Shown here piece after piece: positions 6,524-13,747 of a stretch of 17,061 nucleotides of DNA (positions are counted from its first letter, which is position 1; every line of letters begins with the position of its first letter). Both the position numbers and the translations under genes were made by a program. Source of the stretch: Paracoccaceae bacterium (GTDB lineage: Bacteria > Pseudomonadota > Alphaproteobacteria > Rhodobacterales > Rhodobacteraceae); NCBI GenBank assembly GCA_020832725.1, contig JAFIEC010000271.1, positions 1-17,061 of the forward strand, read 5' to 3'. The notes below the pieces were generated by a model. That model saw nothing but the letters and a program-made list of their open reading frames with translations, did no database searches and was not told the DNA's origin.

Positions 6524-7138
6524 TCAGCACAGCCCGGAATCGCGGGCGATCAGGGCGGCCTGGGTGCGGTTGGCCGCCCCAAGCTTGCGGCACACCGCCA
6601 TGACATGCAGCTTTATCGTCGGTTCCTGCAGGCCCAGCTCCCGGGCGATCTGCTTGTTGGAATGGCCGCGGCACAGGAAATTCAGGGTTTGCCTCTCGCG
6701 CGGGGTCAGAAGCGCGGCGAGGGGGTTCACTTCGGCCGGTGGCGGATCGGCAAGGAAATCGGCAGGCAGATAGCGCTCGCCCATCGCCATGAACCGCACG
6801 GCGTTCACCAGCGATCCTGCGGCCAGCGTCTTGGGCAGAAAGCCCGCAGCCCCCATCTCCATGGCCTGGGCGGCCACGTCGCGCGGGGCGGTACCCGACA
6901 TCACCGCGACCCGCTGCTCGGGAAAGCGGCTGCGGATGCGGGCAAGCCCCTCCAGCCCGTTCATCCCCGGCATGCAATAATCCAGCAGCACCAGATCGAA
7001 CTGCACGCCCCCGTCCATCAGGGCCTCGGCCTCGGCATAGCTGGCGACATCGGTCACCTCGGCATCCGCTTGTTGCCACAGGTAGAGGGACAGCGTGTCC
7101 CGCAACAGATCATGATCGTCGGCGATGAGCAGATGCAT
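6524..7138 (-). CDS. NarL/FixJ-type response regulator (REC + LuxR HTH), orphan
   Basis: The 204-residue protein has an N-terminal receiver domain (1-118) with acidic pair D7/D8, phospho-acceptor D53 in LLLDYCMPGMNG, S81 as the switch residue and conserved K103 in GFLPKT. A C-terminal LuxR/GerE DNA-binding domain (about 142-200) begins LTPRERQ and contains NKQIARELGL and TIKLHVMAVCRKLG. It should be a phosphorylation-switched transcription factor. No histidine kinase lies next to it. It is encoded just upstream of lldD in the same direction and divergent from the DUF427 gene, so either could be a target. No good Shine-Dalgarno precedes the ATG; only GCAGG directly abuts it. The signal sensed is unknown. 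Confidence 0.93.
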   Translation of the reverse strand: MHLLIADDHDLLRDTLSLYLWQQADAEVTDVASYAEAEALMDGGVQFDLVLLDYCMPGMNGLEGLARIRSRFPEQRVAVMSGTAPRDVAAQAMEMGAAGFLPKTLAAGSLVNAVRFMAMGERYLPADFLADPPPAEVNPLAALLTPRERQTLNFLCRGHSNKQIARELGLQEPTIKLHVMAVCRKLGAANRTQAALIARDSGLC

Positions 7139-7144
7139 CCTGCA

Positions 7145-7172
7145 AGCTTACCGCTTCGGGCCTGCCACGCAA
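7145..7172 (-). promoter_or_regulatory. Putative promoter of the response regulator, possibly leaderless
   Basis: Minus-strand TTGCGT (7172-7167), 16 bases, TAAGCT (7150-7145), ending 6 bases before the ATG. The layout matches that proposed for def: a TTGC-type -35, a TAA-starting -10 and the start codon at the expected transcription start. Matches to consensus are partial. Confidence 0.35.
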
Positions 7173-7193
7173 GCGTTCTGGCGTGTCCGCACG

Positions 7194-7220
7194 GGGCATG
7201 CCCTTGCCGGATGCGCATCC
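7194..7220. repeat. Two adjacent palindromes upstream of the DUF427 gene
   Basis: GGGCATGCCC (7194-7203) and GGATGCGCATCC (7209-7220) are both perfect palindromes, 10 and 12 bp, separated by 5 bases. They lie in the 99-base divergent gap between the response regulator and the DUF427 gene. Their role is unknown; they could be regulator sites, or chance in GC-rich DNA. Confidence 0.4.
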
Positions 7221-7237
7221 TGACCCACCATCGGGTT

Positions 7238-7708
7238 ATGAGCCTGCCAATCGAGAACGTCCAGGATTATCCGAGGCCTCCGGCGCTCGAGGCGGCGGGC
7301 GCTCCGCTTTCGGTGCGGCTGGGAGAGACGCTTCTCGCCGCGACCGATCGAGGATGGCGGGTTCTGGAAACCCACCACGCCCCGACATACTACCTCCCGG
7401 TCGCGGCCTTTGGCGCGGCGCTGCGGCCGGCGAGCGGCGGTTCGCTGTGCGAGTGGAAGGGGCGGGCGGCCTATTTCGACCTGATCACAGGCGATACCGT
7501 TCTGCGGGGGGTCGCCTGGGGCTATCCCGATCCGACGCCTGCATTCCTGCCGCTGAAGGGCCATGTGGCCCTCTATTGCCGTGCGCCGCTGATCTGCCGT
7601 GTCGGGGATGTCCGGGTGGAGCCGCAACCGGGCGGCTTTTACGGGGGCTGGGTCACGCCCAATCTGCGCGGAACGATCAAGGGTGCCCCGGGCACCGAAT
7701 GGTGGTAG
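7238..7708 (+). CDS. DUF427 domain protein
   Basis: The 156-residue product matches the DUF427 family: ENVQDYPRPPALE at 6-18, RVLETHHAPTYYLP at 41-54, CEWKGRAAYFDL at 71-82, WGYPDPT at 94-100, GHVALY at 108-113 and the near-invariant PQPGGFYGGWVTPNLRG at 129-145. It is probably a small soluble protein with a beta-rich fold; its biochemical function is not established. I chose the ATG at 7238, at the conserved N-terminus, because the upstream extension of the frame runs antisense to the response regulator. No clear Shine-Dalgarno is visible. It is convergent with the GAPDH-like gene, 10 bases apart. Confidence 0.9.
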   Translation: MSLPIENVQDYPRPPALEAAGAPLSVRLGETLLAATDRGWRVLETHHAPTYYLPVAAFGAALRPASGGSLCEWKGRAAYFDLITGDTVLRGVAWGYPDPTPAFLPLKGHVALYCRAPLICRVGDVRVEPQPGGFYGGWVTPNLRGTIKGAPGTEWW

Positions 7709-7728
7709 CGGGCGCGCGTCAGCGCCCG
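7709..7728. terminator. GC-rich hairpin between convergent DUF427 and GAPDH-like genes
   Basis: CGGGCGC (7709-7715), loop GCGTCA, GCGCCCG (7722-7728) form a perfect 7-bp stem. It begins directly after the DUF427 stop codon, and its loop contains the stop of the opposing gene. No T-tract follows on either strand. It is a candidate bidirectional terminator. Confidence 0.45.
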
Positions 7729-8714
7729 AAGGCATCGATGCGCAGGGCGATGTCCAGCATCCGGTTGGAAAAACCCCATTCATTGTCGTACCAGCCGAAC
7801 ACCCGTGCCAGACCGGCCGCCGTCACCCGCGTCTCGGGCAGGGCCATGATCACCGATTCAGGCCGCTGGCACAGATCGCTGGACACCAGCGGCAGATGGG
7901 TGGTGCCGATCACACCGCCGGCATCCGACAGCGCCGCGTTCAGGGTCTCGGCATCGACGGGTCCGCCGGGCCGAAAGGTGAAATCCACCGCCGACACGCT
8001 GGCAACCGGCACGCGCACCGCCGCCCCCTCGATCCTGCCCGCAAGCTCAGGCAGCACCTGATCGAGCAGCCGCGAGGCCGACGTGGTCGTCGGCACCATC
8101 GACAGGGCCGCCGCGCGCGACCGGGCGGCGTCTCCACGCCACTTGTCCACCGTCGGCTGACTGCCCGTGTAGCAGTGGATCGTGGTCATCCAGCCCGCCT
8201 CGATCCCGAACCGACTGTCGAGCAGATGCGCCAGAGGAGCCAGCGCGTTGGTGGTGCAGGAGGCGTTGGACACGATGCTGTGCTCGGGCCGCAGGATCGT
8301 GTCATTGGCCCCCAGAACCACCGTCGCGTCGGCCTCGGGGAACGGCCCCGAGACCAGAACCCGCCGCGCACCCGCCTCCAGCAGAGCCTCGGGGTCGCGC
8401 CGGGTCTGGGCGGCGCCGGTGCAATCCATCACCAGATCGACCCCGTGAAGCGGCAGGCGGCGGGCATCCTTCTCGCAATGGATCGACAAGCGCCGCTCAC
8501 CCATGGACAGGATCCCGTCCTCTGCGGCCACCGGCTCGGGCCAGGGCCCGAAGACGCTGTCATGGCCCAGCAGGTAGGCGCACATGTCCGCAGGCGCGAG
8601 ATCGTTGACACCCACGATCTGCAGCCCCGGCCAGCAGTCCCGGGCACCCGGAGAGGCCCAGGCCCGCAGCACCGACCGACCGATCCTGCCAAGGCCGTTG
8701 ACAAAGATGCGCAC
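7719..8714 (-). CDS. Divergent glyceraldehyde-3-phosphate dehydrogenase-like protein
   Basis: The 331-residue protein has the GAPDH layout: NAD fold with NGLGRIGR (6-13) and ND at 37-38, catalytic C153 in SNASCTTN, H180 as the catalytic base and the C-terminal WYDNEWGFSNRM. It departs from ordinary GAPDH where substrate phosphates bind. The usual T-x-D after the histidine is T183-G-S185, and the usual TGAA phosphate loop reads TTSAS near 210-214. The substrate may therefore differ from glyceraldehyde 3-phosphate; erythrose-4-phosphate dehydrogenase is another relative. The start is GTG (8714-8712) after GGGAGGGG. It follows a glycerate 2-kinase gene by 93 bases in the same direction and is probably the last gene of that operon. 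Confidence 0.88.
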   Translation of the reverse strand: MRIFVNGLGRIGRSVLRAWASPGARDCWPGLQIVGVNDLAPADMCAYLLGHDSVFGPWPEPVAAEDGILSMGERRLSIHCEKDARRLPLHGVDLVMDCTGAAQTRRDPEALLEAGARRVLVSGPFPEADATVVLGANDTILRPEHSIVSNASCTTNALAPLAHLLDSRFGIEAGWMTTIHCYTGSQPTVDKWRGDAARSRAAALSMVPTTTSASRLLDQVLPELAGRIEGAAVRVPVASVSAVDFTFRPGGPVDAETLNAALSDAGGVIGTTHLPLVSSDLCQRPESVIMALPETRVTAAGLARVFGWYDNEWGFSNRMLDIALRIDAFGR

Positions 8715-8774
8715 GCCACCCCTCCCCGATTGCTGTGCAAACGATGCGACTCGCCCCTTCGGCGCGGGCGGAGA

Positions 8775-8791
8775 CTGCCCCAGGCGGGCAG
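8775..8791. terminator. Short hairpin in the glycerate kinase / GAPDH-like gap
   Basis: CTGCCC (8775-8780), loop CAGGC, GGGCAG (8786-8791) form a 6-bp stem 16 bases after the glycerate kinase stop on the minus strand. No T-tract follows. It may attenuate transcription into the GAPDH-like gene or help stabilise the upstream mRNA. The evidence is weak. Confidence 0.25.
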
Positions 8792-8807
8792 GCTTGGCCA
8801 GCGCCCC

Positions 8808-10064
8808 TCAGCCAAGAAGCAACAGTTGCAGATCCGCGACGTTGGTTCCGGTCGGCCCGGTCAGCAGAAGATCCCCGGCCAGCGACAGGGCCCGGTGGGA
8901 ATCGTTGGCCGACAGAAGCGCAGGCGCATCGCCACCGGCCGCACGGATGCGTGCGGCCGTTCCCGCGTCCACCAGCCCGCCCGCCGCCTCGGTCGGGCCG
9001 TCGCGGCCATCGGTTCCGCCCGAAAGAAAGGCCCATGGACGCATGGGCATGGCGGCGGTCAGCGCGATACGCAGCGCCAGCTCCTGATTGCGCCCGCCCA
9101 TGCCAGGGCCGGTCACCCGCACCGTGGTCTCGCCCCCGAACAGAAGGACACAGGGCCCCGGTTCCGCGCAGCCTGCCTCGCGGGCGATGCGCGTGGCCGC
9201 CTCGCCCACGTCTCCGGTCAGGCAATCGGTGACGATGCGCGCCCGAGGGGCGGCTGCGGCCGCCATCGCCTCGAGGCTGAGACGACCCGATCCCACGATG
9301 CGGTTCACCGGGGCCGGGGGGCGGGGCCGGGGGGCGGGCTCGCGCATCAGGGCCGCACGGGCCGGGGCCGGCAAGGCAGGCCAGAGGCCTGTGCCCATCA
9401 ACAGCGCCCGGGCCTCGGCGCGGCTGCCAAGGGGGGCGGCGGTGGGGCCGCTGGCAATGGCGCGCGGGTCGTTACCCACGACATCGGACAGGATAAGCGC
9501 CTCCACCCGGGCAGGTGCGGCGGCGGCCAGCATGCCGCCCCCCTTCAGCCGGGACAGCCCCTGACGCACGAGGTTCACGCTCTCGATCGGAAGGCCCGAT
9601 GCCAGCAGAAGCCGGTTCACCGCCACCTTGTCCGCGAGCGAAAGCCCCGCCACCGGCGCGGGCAGCAGCGCCGAGCCCCCTCCGCTGATCAGCGCAAGGA
9701 CGACATCGCCCTCCCTTGCATCGCGCAGCAAGGCCTCGACCCGTTTTGCCGCGGCCTCGCCCCGGTCATCCGGTTCGGGATGGCCAGCCTCCAGCACCTG
9801 TGCGCCGGGAACGGCCCTCCCGTTGCCGTGATTGGTGATCACCATCGCCGCGGCAAGTGGCGCGGACAGGGTTGCAAGCGCGGCGTCGGCCATCGTGCAG
9901 GCGGCCTTGCCGAAGGCCAGGAGATGGAGCCGCCCCCCGGGCCCGGGGCGCGGCATCGCCTGTGCCAGCGCACGGGACACCGCCTCCGCCGGATCGGCGG
10001 CAGCGATCCCGGCGGCGAACAGGCGCCGTGCTTCGGCCCGAAGTTCCGCGACCTGTGCACTCAT
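8808..10064 (-). CDS. Glycerate 2-kinase (MOFRL family)
   Basis: This enzyme phosphorylates D-glycerate with ATP to 2-phosphoglycerate, feeding lower glycolysis from glycerate made in sugar-acid, glyoxylate or serine-type routes. The 418-residue length fits the family. Motifs seen are AFGKAACTMADAA (50-62), SGGGSALLPAP (127-137), NLVRQGLSRLKGGG (164-177), LSDVVGNDP (192-200), and the C-terminal MOFRL domain with FGGETTVRV (309-317), GRNQELAL and SGGTDGRDGPTEAAGG (348-363). I chose the ATG at 10064-10062 because it overlaps the MFS stop codon as ATGA and starts the family N-terminus; an upstream ATG at 10109 lies inside the MFS gene. The gene is translationally coupled to the transporter. Confidence 0.94.
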   Translation of the reverse strand: MSAQVAELRAEARRLFAAGIAAADPAEAVSRALAQAMPRPGPGGRLHLLAFGKAACTMADAALATLSAPLAAAMVITNHGNGRAVPGAQVLEAGHPEPDDRGEAAAKRVEALLRDAREGDVVLALISGGGSALLPAPVAGLSLADKVAVNRLLLASGLPIESVNLVRQGLSRLKGGGMLAAAAPARVEALILSDVVGNDPRAIASGPTAAPLGSRAEARALLMGTGLWPALPAPARAALMREPAPRPRPPAPVNRIVGSGRLSLEAMAAAAAPRARIVTDCLTGDVGEAATRIAREAGCAEPGPCVLLFGGETTVRVTGPGMGGRNQELALRIALTAAMPMRPWAFLSGGTDGRDGPTEAAGGLVDAGTAARIRAAGGDAPALLSANDSHRALSLAGDLLLTGPTGTNVADLQLLLLG

Positions 10065-11326
10065 GGCTGTGCCCGCCCCGCCCGGCTGGCCGCGAACAGC
10101 CCCGCACATATCAGGACCAGAACCAGCGACAGCAGAAAGGGTGCGCCCGCCAGCCTGATGACGGCATCCTCGGCGGCAAAGGCGTTGAAGATACTGGTCA
10201 TGATCAGCGGCGACAGGATGGTCGCCAGCGCGCTCGCGCTTGACAGGACACCCTGAAGCTCTCCCTGCCGGTCATCCGGGGCAAGGCGCGACATGATGCC
10301 CTGCAGCGCAGGCCCCGTCAGACCGCCCAGCGCGGCGAAGGGGATCAGGGCGAAGACCATCCAGCCCGCCTGCGCCAGACCAAAGCCCAGCAGCGCAATC
10401 GCATTGGCCGCAAGCCCGGCCAGCACCGCCACGCGATCACCCACCCGGGCCACCACCACGCGGATCAGCCCGCCCTGAACCGCCGCCATGGCGATGCCGA
10501 AGGTGGCCAGCGACACCCCGATCATGCCGGGGCCCCAGTCGAACTGTGCCCGCCCGTAATAGGCCCAGATCATCGGATAGACGTAGAAGGCGACCTGCCC
10601 GAGGAAAAACACCACCAGCACCGGGCCGAGCCCCGGCAGGCTGCGCACCCCGCGCAGCGCACCCAGCGGATTGGCCCGCCGCCACGAAAAGGAGCGCCGG
10701 TTGTGCCGTGCCAGCGTCTCGGGCAGCACGACAATGCCGAGGATCAGGTTGAGCCCGGCCAGAACTGCGGCAGCATAGAAAGGTGCCCGCGTCCCGAACT
10801 CGCCCAGAAGTCCGCCAAGCGCCGGGCCCAGCACGAAGCCCAGGCCAAAGGCCGCACCGATCAGCCCGAAATTGGCGGATTTCTCCTCGGGCCGGGAGAT
10901 GTCGGCCATGAAGGCCATGGCGGTCGCATGTGTCGAGGCGGCGATGCCGGCCACGATCCGGGCCGCCAGCAAGAGCCAGATCGTATGGGCCAGACCCATC
11001 ACGACGTAATCGACCGCCATCACCGCAAGCGATGCGAGGATCACGGGCCTGCGGCCGAAGGCGTCGGAGAGATTGCCCAGAACCGGCCCGAACAGGAACT
11101 GCATGATCGCGAAGGAGGTGGTCAGCAGGCCGCCCCACAGCGCCGCCTGGGCCAGCCCCTGCCCGGTGACCTCCATCACCAGCCCCGGCATCACGGGCAG
11201 GATGAGGCCGATCCCGATCGCATCGAGCAGGATCGTGCCCAGAACCACGGTCACCGGCAGCCGCATGCCCCGCGCGGGCGGCGGAGCGACGGGGCGGGGC
11301 GGTGTGGGCGCGGAAATTCCGCTCAT
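10061..11326 (-). CDS. TetA-like major facilitator superfamily transporter
   Basis: The 421-residue inner-membrane protein has about 12 hydrophobic helices after a proline-rich 20-residue N-terminus. It resembles the TCR/Tet efflux subgroup: LLDAIGIGLILPVMPG in helix 1 (33-48) matches the TetA pattern, motif A is GNLSDAFGRRPV (84-95), helices 4-5 carry ARIVAGI and AAFGLGFVLGPALGGLLGE, and a late segment reads GPALQGIMSRLAPDDRQGELQG. TetA relatives export drugs by proton antiport, but the start and stop both overlap neighbouring catabolic genes by ATGA. Moving a sugar acid or a pathway product is therefore as likely as drug export. An in-frame ATG at residue 21 is an alternative start; the overlap favours the first. 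Confidence 0.92.
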   Translation of the reverse strand: MSGISAPTPPRPVAPPPARGMRLPVTVVLGTILLDAIGIGLILPVMPGLVMEVTGQGLAQAALWGGLLTTSFAIMQFLFGPVLGNLSDAFGRRPVILASLAVMAVDYVVMGLAHTIWLLLAARIVAGIAASTHATAMAFMADISRPEEKSANFGLIGAAFGLGFVLGPALGGLLGEFGTRAPFYAAAVLAGLNLILGIVVLPETLARHNRRSFSWRRANPLGALRGVRSLPGLGPVLVVFFLGQVAFYVYPMIWAYYGRAQFDWGPGMIGVSLATFGIAMAAVQGGLIRVVVARVGDRVAVLAGLAANAIALLGFGLAQAGWMVFALIPFAALGGLTGPALQGIMSRLAPDDRQGELQGVLSSASALATILSPLIMTSIFNAFAAEDAVIRLAGAPFLLSLVLVLICAGLFAASRAGRAQP

Positions 11327-12564
11327 CCGCGGTCACGCTCTGCCGCGCCCCCGCGAAAGGCGTTGGGGCGGGAATAGTCGCAGGGCTCTTCCTGCATCTC
11401 CAGGTGCAGCCGGTCTCCCGCATAGGGATGCGCACGGGCCAGCGCCTCGTCGATCTCCACGCCCAGACCGGGCAAGGCGGGCGGGCGCAGCCAGCCTCCG
11501 TCCCAGCCCACCGCGTGCCGCGAAAGGGCCTGCTGAAAGCCCCCGCCGGTGCCGATCGTCTCGACCATCAGCAGGTTGGGCAGCGTCGCAGCAAGATGGA
11601 CCGCCGCCGCCCAGGCCACCGGGCCTGCGTAAAGATGGGGCGCCACCAGCGCGCCATGCACCTCGGCCAGGGAGGCGATCTTGCGCGCCTCCCACAGGCC
11701 GCCTGCCCGGCCCAGCGCGGGCTGCACCACCCCGGCCCCGCCCATGCGCAGCAGAGCCGCGAACTCGGCCCTCGTGGTCAACCGCTCTCCGGCCGCCACG
11801 GGAATCGCGACGGCGCGCGCCACACGGGCGCAGCCCTCCGGGTCGTCGGGGGGCACCGGCTCCTCGAACCACAACGGGTTGTAGGGCTCGATCGCCCTGC
11901 CAAGGCGGATGGCGCCCTCGGGGGTGAACTGGCCATGGGTGCCGAACAGCAGGTCCGCCCGGTCGCCCGCCACCTCGCGCAGGGCCGCGCACATGGCGAC
12001 CGACAGCGCGATGTCGCCCAGCGCGGGCTGGTGCCCGCCGCGGATGGTGTAGGGGCCCGCCGGGTCGAACTTGACCGCCGTAAAGCCGCTCTCCAGAGCC
12101 TCGGCAGCGGCCTCGGCCTGATCGTCGGGACTGCTCCAGAAGGTATCGGCATCATGGTGCGGCAGGGGATACAGATAGGAATAGGCCCGCAGGCGGGGGT
12201 TCATCATGCCCCCCATCAGTGCCCAGACCGGGCGCTCGCGCGCTTTGCCCAGGATATCCCAGCAGGCGATCTCCAGCCCCGAAAAGGCCCCCATCACCGT
12301 GGGATCGGGCCGCTGGGAGAAGCCCGCCGAATAGGCGCGCCGGAACATGATCTCGATGTTCTCGGGGTTCTCTCCGGCCATGTGACGCTCGAACACGTCC
12401 TCGATCACCGCCGACATGGCCGCCGGGCCCACGGAGGCGGCATAGACCTCGCCCCAGCCGGTGATGCCGTTGTCGGCGGTGAGCTTCACCAGAATCCAGT
12501 AGCGCCCTCCCCATGTGCCCGGGGGCGGGGCGACGATGAGGATGTCGAGGTCACGCAGTTGCAT
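11323..12564 (-). CDS. Mandelate racemase/muconate lactonizing enzyme family protein (enolase superfamily)
   Basis: The 413-residue protein has the enolase-superfamily capping domain (1-130) and barrel. Enzymes of this family usually dehydrate sugar acids or isomerise lactones using Mg2+. Seen here are K165 on the second barrel strand (AVKFDPAG), the segment LLFGTHGQFT (205-214), metal ligand E234 in WFEEPVPP, metal ligand E260 in AAGERLTT, and H310 in VAPHLYAGP. Two usual aspartates are absent. The first Mg2+ ligand position appears to be G208, with H210 two residues on as in DgoD/ManD. The His-Asp dyad aspartate in QPDxG is A283 (QPALGRAGG). The substrate is unknown; a sugar-acid dehydratase is likely. 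The gene starts 6 bases after the dehydrogenase stop and overlaps the MFS start by ATGA. Confidence 0.9.
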   Translation of the reverse strand: MQLRDLDILIVAPPPGTWGGRYWILVKLTADNGITGWGEVYAASVGPAAMSAVIEDVFERHMAGENPENIEIMFRRAYSAGFSQRPDPTVMGAFSGLEIACWDILGKARERPVWALMGGMMNPRLRAYSYLYPLPHHDADTFWSSPDDQAEAAAEALESGFTAVKFDPAGPYTIRGGHQPALGDIALSVAMCAALREVAGDRADLLFGTHGQFTPEGAIRLGRAIEPYNPLWFEEPVPPDDPEGCARVARAVAIPVAAGERLTTRAEFAALLRMGGAGVVQPALGRAGGLWEARKIASLAEVHGALVAPHLYAGPVAWAAAVHLAATLPNLLMVETIGTGGGFQQALSRHAVGWDGGWLRPPALPGLGVEIDEALARAHPYAGDRLHLEMQEEPCDYSRPNAFRGGAAERDRG

Positions 12565-12570
12565 CCCGGC

Positions 12571-13656
12571 TCAGCCCAGCATCAGCACGTTGCGCCGCAC
12601 CCGGCCCGAGGCGGCCCCGGCGATGGCCTCGTTGATCTGCTCCAGCGGATAGCGGTTGCTGATCAGTTCGTCGAGCTTGAGCCGCCCCTGCCGGTAGAGG
12701 TCGACCAGCAGGGGAATGTCGCGGGCGATCACCGCCTCGCCCATCTTGGAGCCCAGCATCTTCTGGTTCCGGGCCGCGATGATCACGGGCTCGTATTCGG
12801 CGCGCTGGCCCGAGGCGGGCATGCCCACCATCACCATCGCGCCCCCAGGCGCGAGAAAGCGCATCGCCCCCGCATAGGCCGCAATCGCGCCCACGGTGAC
12901 CAGCACGTAATCGGCCCCCCTGCCCCCAAGCAGCCGCTTCACGTCCCTGTCGGGACGTTCCGATGTCGCCAGAACCCCCGCCGTGGCCCCGAAGGCGCGC
13001 GCGTCCGACAGCTTTTCGGGCTCGGTGTCGAGCGCGATCACATGGGCTGCACCGCAGAGCACCGCCCCCTGCACCGCATTGAGCCCTACCCCTCCGGCCC
13101 CGATCACCACCACCGAGGATCCCGGGCGCACGCGGGCCGTGTTCATCGCGGCCCCCACTCCGGTGATCACCCCGCAGGCCAGCAGGGCCACGACGTCAGG
13201 CGCCAGATCGGGCGGCACGGGGACAAGCTGGCTTTCGTCCACAACCACGGCCTCGGCAAAGGCGGCTGTCTCGAGGCCGCGGGCGACAGGCGTGCCGTCG
13301 GGAAGGGAAAGCGGGCTGTCGGCCACCGCCTGTGTCTCGCAGATGGTGGGCGCGCCGGCGGCACAGCTGGGGCAATGCCCACAGGAACGGATCAGGGTGA
13401 CCACCACGGACTCTCCCGGGCGGACACGCTGCACCCCGGGGCCGACGGCCGCGACGATGCCTGCCGCTTCGTGGCCATAGACTGCGGGCAGCGGGCCGCC
13501 CCATGCGCCCCGGGCATAGGCGATGTCGGAATGACAGATCGCGCAGGCCTGCAGGCGCACCTCCACCTCGCCGGGCCCGGGCGGGCGCAGGCGGACCGTC
13601 TCGACCGACAGCGGCGCGCCGAATTCGCGGCAGATCGCTGCCCTGATCTCGCGCAT
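12571..13656 (-). CDS. Zinc-dependent alcohol dehydrogenase (MDR superfamily)
   Basis: The 361-residue protein is a medium-chain zinc dehydrogenase. Catalytic zinc ligands are C41 (AICHSD), H62 in GHEAAG, and C161 in LACGVITG. A structural zinc lobe is formed by C92, C95, C98 and C106. The Rossmann motif GAGGVG is at 186-191, with D210 at the end of strand 2 favouring NAD over NADP. I chose the ATG at 13656-13654 because a strong GGGGGAGGAGGGG precedes it and the 55-codon upstream extension lacks family similarity and would cover the divergent promoter region. It is the first gene of the apparent five-gene operon and divergent from pobA. It could oxidise a sugar, a polyol or an aromatic alcohol; context favours the first, but this is inference. 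Confidence 0.93.
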   Translation of the reverse strand: MREIRAAICREFGAPLSVETVRLRPPGPGEVEVRLQACAICHSDIAYARGAWGGPLPAVYGHEAAGIVAAVGPGVQRVRPGESVVVTLIRSCGHCPSCAAGAPTICETQAVADSPLSLPDGTPVARGLETAAFAEAVVVDESQLVPVPPDLAPDVVALLACGVITGVGAAMNTARVRPGSSVVVIGAGGVGLNAVQGAVLCGAAHVIALDTEPEKLSDARAFGATAGVLATSERPDRDVKRLLGGRGADYVLVTVGAIAAYAGAMRFLAPGGAMVMVGMPASGQRAEYEPVIIAARNQKMLGSKMGEAVIARDIPLLVDLYRQGRLKLDELISNRYPLEQINEAIAGAASGRVRRNVLMLG

Positions 13657-13731
13657 GTGGCCCCTCCTCCCCCAGGTCCGGCCAGACTGCGCGAGCCTGC
13701 ACCCCGTCCGCAACAGGAAAGCCCGGTGATG

Positions 13732-13747
13732 GGGGCGTTTGTGCCCC
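13732..13747. promoter_or_regulatory. Inverted repeat in the divergent ADH-pobA control region
   Basis: GGGGC (13732-13736), spacer GTTTGT, GCCCC (13743-13747) lie in the 142-base divergent gap. The dyad could be an operator for either unit. No pobR or pcaQ regulator gene is nearby and no convincing -35/-10 pair was found. The arms are short and GC-only, so chance is possible. Confidence 0.25.

Noticed and set aside
7599..10256. An 885-codon plus-strand open frame
   Set aside because: It is antisense to the GAPDH-like and glycerate kinase genes, with Arg/Gly/Pro/His-rich translation and no motif. It is a shadow of codon bias.
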